Of a stretch of 64,000 nt of DNA, positions 62,601 through 64,000 are shown piece after piece (the stretch's first letter is position 1; each line of letters starts with the position of its first letter). Both the position numbers and the translations under genes were made by a program. Under the pieces are notes generated by a model. That model was not told the DNA's origin. It worked only from the letters and a program-made list of their open reading frames with translations, and searched no databases. Source of the stretch: Actinoplanes xinjiangensis (GTDB taxonomy: Bacteria; Actinomycetota; Actinomycetes; Mycobacteriales; Micromonosporaceae); contig NZ_QGGR01000010.1 of the NCBI RefSeq assembly GCF_003148685.1, forward strand, positions 1 to 64,000. Reading direction: 5' to 3'.

Positions 62601-63851
62601 ACCGCCGTGCCGGTCTGGGTCATGTCGGTGGACCGGGCGATCGAGCAGTTCGCCGGCGGGGCCCGGTTCGACGTGGTGATCGTGGACGAGGCGTCGCAGG
62701 CCGACCTGTTCGCGCTGCCGGTGCTGTCGCTCGCCGAGCGGGCCGTGGTGGTCGGCGACGACCAGCAGATCGGCCCGCAGCTGGGGTTCGTCGGATCGGT
62801 CGAGGGCCTGATCAAACGGCATCTGACCGGGGTGCCGTCGGCCGAGCACTTCGACCCGGAGTCGTCCCTCTACGACCACGCGGTCCGCCGTTCGCCGGAG
62901 CGGATCCTGCTGACCGAACACTTCCGGTCGGTACCGCAGATCATCGAGTTCTCGTCGCGTAACTACTACGACGGCAAGATCCGGCCGTTGCGGGCGGACC
63001 GGCCCGCGCTGCCGCCGATCCAGACCGTGTTCTGCGCGGACGGGGTGCGGCAGACGATCGCCGGATACGGGGACGTGAACCTGGAGGAGGCGACCGCGCT
63101 GGTCGAGCGGGTCACCAAGATCGTCGCCGATCCGCGGTACGACGGGCGGACGCTCGGCGTGATCAGCCTGTTGAGCAGTAGTGGACAGGCCAACTACCTG
63201 CTGGAGCAGTTGCACGAGGCGATCGGTGAGGACGAGATCCAGGCGCGACGGCTGCGGGTCGGTGACGCGTACACGTTCCAGGGTGACGAGCGCGACGTGG
63301 TGCTGGTGTCGATGGTGGTGTCCGAGAAGGATCCGCGGATCGCGGCGTTCACCAAGCGCGACTACCACCGGCGGATCAACGTGGCGGCGTCCCGGGCACG
63401 CGACCAGGTGTGGATCTTCCACTCGGTGCGGCCGGGTGCGCTTCTCGCCGACGACGCCCGGGGACGGCTCCTGTCGTACGCCATCGATCTGCCCTCGGAG
63501 GCCTCGGCGGCCGATCCGTCCGCGCACTGCGAGAGCGACTTCGAGCGTGAGGTTCTGAAGTTGCTGGTCAGCCGTGGTTTCCGGCCGATTCCGCAGTTCC
63601 GGATCGGCGGCTACCGGATCGATTTCGTGCTGAACGCGCCGGACGGGCGGCGGCTCGCGATCGAGTGCGACGGTGACACCTATCAGGGGCCGGAGCAGTG
63701 GGAGAGCGACATGCGCCGGCAGTCGGTGCTGGAGCGCGTGGGTAACTGTGTGTTCGTGCGGATCCGGGGCAGTGTCTTCGCCCGGGAGCCGGAGGTGGCG
63801 ATGCGCCCGGTCTGGCAGCGCATCAGTGAGTTGGAGATCACTCCGGTGTAG
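59643..63851 (+). CDS. Giant SF1 helicase with C-terminal PD-(D/E)XK nuclease
   Basis: 1402 residues. An N-terminal domain (about 1-330) contains VIDGTRIRYPLVATPVLIEY, a DUF4011-like stretch. RecA lobe 1 has Walker A GPPGTGKT (358-365), and a helical insertion of about 600 residues separates it from Walker B VVIVDEASQ (D1015/E1016). Motif III is VVVGDDQQIGPQ; motif IV/V includes LLTEHFRSVPQIIEFS, DAYTFQGDERDVVLVSMVV and NVAASRARDQVW. The last 110 residues form a nuclease of the DUF559/MTES_1575 type: HCESDFEREVLKLLVSRGFR, YRIDFVLNA, IECDGD (E1341, D1343) and a C-terminal WESDMRRQSVLERVGNCVFV. A role in phage defence or DNA repair is likely by family; no partner gene is adjacent. Confidence 0.88.
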   Translation: MADQRESPTTIRDRAVAVADYLLAVRAQMERPARTVPSDAHWLNSLPRHPDCRVGPATDDASWLRVGRPELPGPAPVPVALRRRLRGEVTAGEEPQLDEAGADFETWRDEVWRPWSLATAAAEQTRELHRRLFDRMHQLDMAAATTELVWGHGILETVIDGTRIRYPLVATPVLIEYDADRALITVSPAGPSRLQTEALAGLDDRHLAQLSALTGPGGAVEVELWNDPDRRELFERALTRLGFDRTVVAAEDEKPSAEAFVRDVAVLFARPRQRQLRGFLENMRNRLTSGSTGGGAGGGVGALAAVVAHEPSRLLMPDDTPETWERVGERLLMPLPTNEAQESIARRLAHHRNVAVQGPPGTGKTHTIRNLICHLMANGKRVLVVAQKEEPLRVLRDGLPEEVQPLCLAVLGRTTDQLVQLQLAARELSDRAATLDKEAEERRVDRLTRNLEEAERELAAAMAGLRLIAESEAQTYQIGGVALLPTEVGGWLRERAAAHGGIPDPISGPPPLTIEEFATLLKLASRLSPEDRAAAKRPLPEISDLPDTAEATAARERMARTEASLSRLADEGVDIAAVRAEGRAGMTDLLTEVREAVAWLRRREGTWTDRLGRLLDDPHWRTLWNDQVVATENLFAELATLTRDVSGHRITMSEQFLAEPKLLLARLSEIHQRFEGGRGLNRILQAGLYRLADEVRVDGEPLRTAADVDLARKAVRRAQARQRLGEAWFEWVQRLAVPEPATGWGDPEIWAGGLLADAKQSLDFDLNRWPPLARRIAVLMPQRELAVDASRLAGVAEVLEALAEVFAMERTVAGDRAVAERVAAWPHLVEAWRTLDGWDEAIAEMRRLVLLQPDVMRFDAAYRRLAVAAPEWAAQIGGGEHPVVSGQACLEAWEWRRAQTWFDGVVGDVDPAVLARRVERARDRIRRLTGELVVASAWLEVSRALDDRRRAALADWTTALRKIGKGTGRSAATWQAHAQRAMESAVTAVPVWVMSVDRAIEQFAGGARFDVVIVDEASQADLFALPVLSLAERAVVVGDDQQIGPQLGFVGSVEGLIKRHLTGVPSAEHFDPESSLYDHAVRRSPERILLTEHFRSVPQIIEFSSRNYYDGKIRPLRADRPALPPIQTVFCADGVRQTIAGYGDVNLEEATALVERVTKIVADPRYDGRTLGVISLLSSSGQANYLLEQLHEAIGEDEIQARRLRVGDAYTFQGDERDVVLVSMVVSEKDPRIAAFTKRDYHRRINVAASRARDQVWIFHSVRPGALLADDARGRLLSYAIDLPSEASAADPSAHCESDFEREVLKLLVSRGFRPIPQFRIGGYRIDFVLNAPDGRRLAIECDGDTYQGPEQWESDMRRQSVLERVGNCVFVRIRGSVFAREPEVAMRPVWQRISELEITPV

Positions 63852-64000
63852 CACTCACGCGGAGTGCATTGATGACTCCGTTGGGTGCATGTGGACGGTG
63901 GGAACCGGGTAGGGAAATGCGGAAGGTTCCACAGCAAATACTCGTAGTGACTGTCTGTCATGGAGTAAGCGAGGGTATTTCGACGTAAATGTAAGGGAAC
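63852..64000. other. Downstream region at the window edge
   Basis: A small hairpin GCACTC-ACGCG-GAGTGC overlaps the helicase stop. The rest is AT-richer than average and ends in AAGGGAAC, possibly the ribosome binding site of a gene beyond the window. Confidence 0.35.

Overview
The window is high-GC actinobacterial chromosome, most likely Micromonosporaceae and Actinoplanes-like. The reasons are the order mtrA-mtrB-lpqB-comF-hpf-secA downstream of ahcY (the mycobacterial Rv3248c-Rv3240c arrangement), abundant GTG/TTG starts, XRE/DUF397 pairs, CBM2 proteins, a complete type IV pilus operon and many promoters that appear to make leaderless mRNAs. The genus is inference; nothing in the sequence fixes it.

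Layout. 1-1526: no convincing gene; repeats and a G-rich array. 1527-14145: conserved housekeeping block (ahcY, an XRE/DUF397 regulatory pair, mtrA, mtrB, lpqB, comF, hpf, a double GNAT enzyme, secA). 14504-19068: small conserved actinobacterial genes (Rv3235-like, BldC/excisionase-like HTH, DUF6912-like, a membrane protein, a PadR regulator) separated by tandem-repeat spacers. 19119-25126: prfB, ftsE, ftsX, an M23 peptidase, smpB, an anchored CBM2 protein and ssrA (tmRNA). prfB, ftsE/ftsX, smpB and ssrA serve translation termination, divisome-linked wall hydrolysis and ribosome rescue.

25071-28318 is a mosaic. The 3' end of ssrA and its terminator occur twice, and the 3' end of a Phd/VapB-type antitoxin gene occurs twice. 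Between the two copies lies an XRE-ImmA/IrrE metallopeptidase gene overlapping a PIN-like gene. A vapC toxin follows, with an antitoxin that lacks a visible start codon. 28624-35070: an eight-module secreted beta-repeat protein, a lytic transglycosylase, an esterase-CBM2, mtnP, a YqgE-family protein and tRNA-Ala(GGC).

35438-43893 is the type IV pilus operon on the minus strand (pilB-T-C-A-D-M-N-O, then a CheY-like regulator). Next come a GlxA-type regulator, a divergent MFS transporter and a GGDEF-EAL c-di-GMP enzyme. 48186-63851 is accessory: a Cas4/RecB-like nuclease gene coupled to an unknown partner, a GAF-SpoIIE phosphatase, a primase-polymerase domain protein, an SF1 helicase, several unrecognised genes, and a 1402-residue SF1 helicase with a C-terminal PD-(D/E)XK nuclease. 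The last segment and the ssrA-linked island are the best places to look for undescribed defence or DNA-processing systems.
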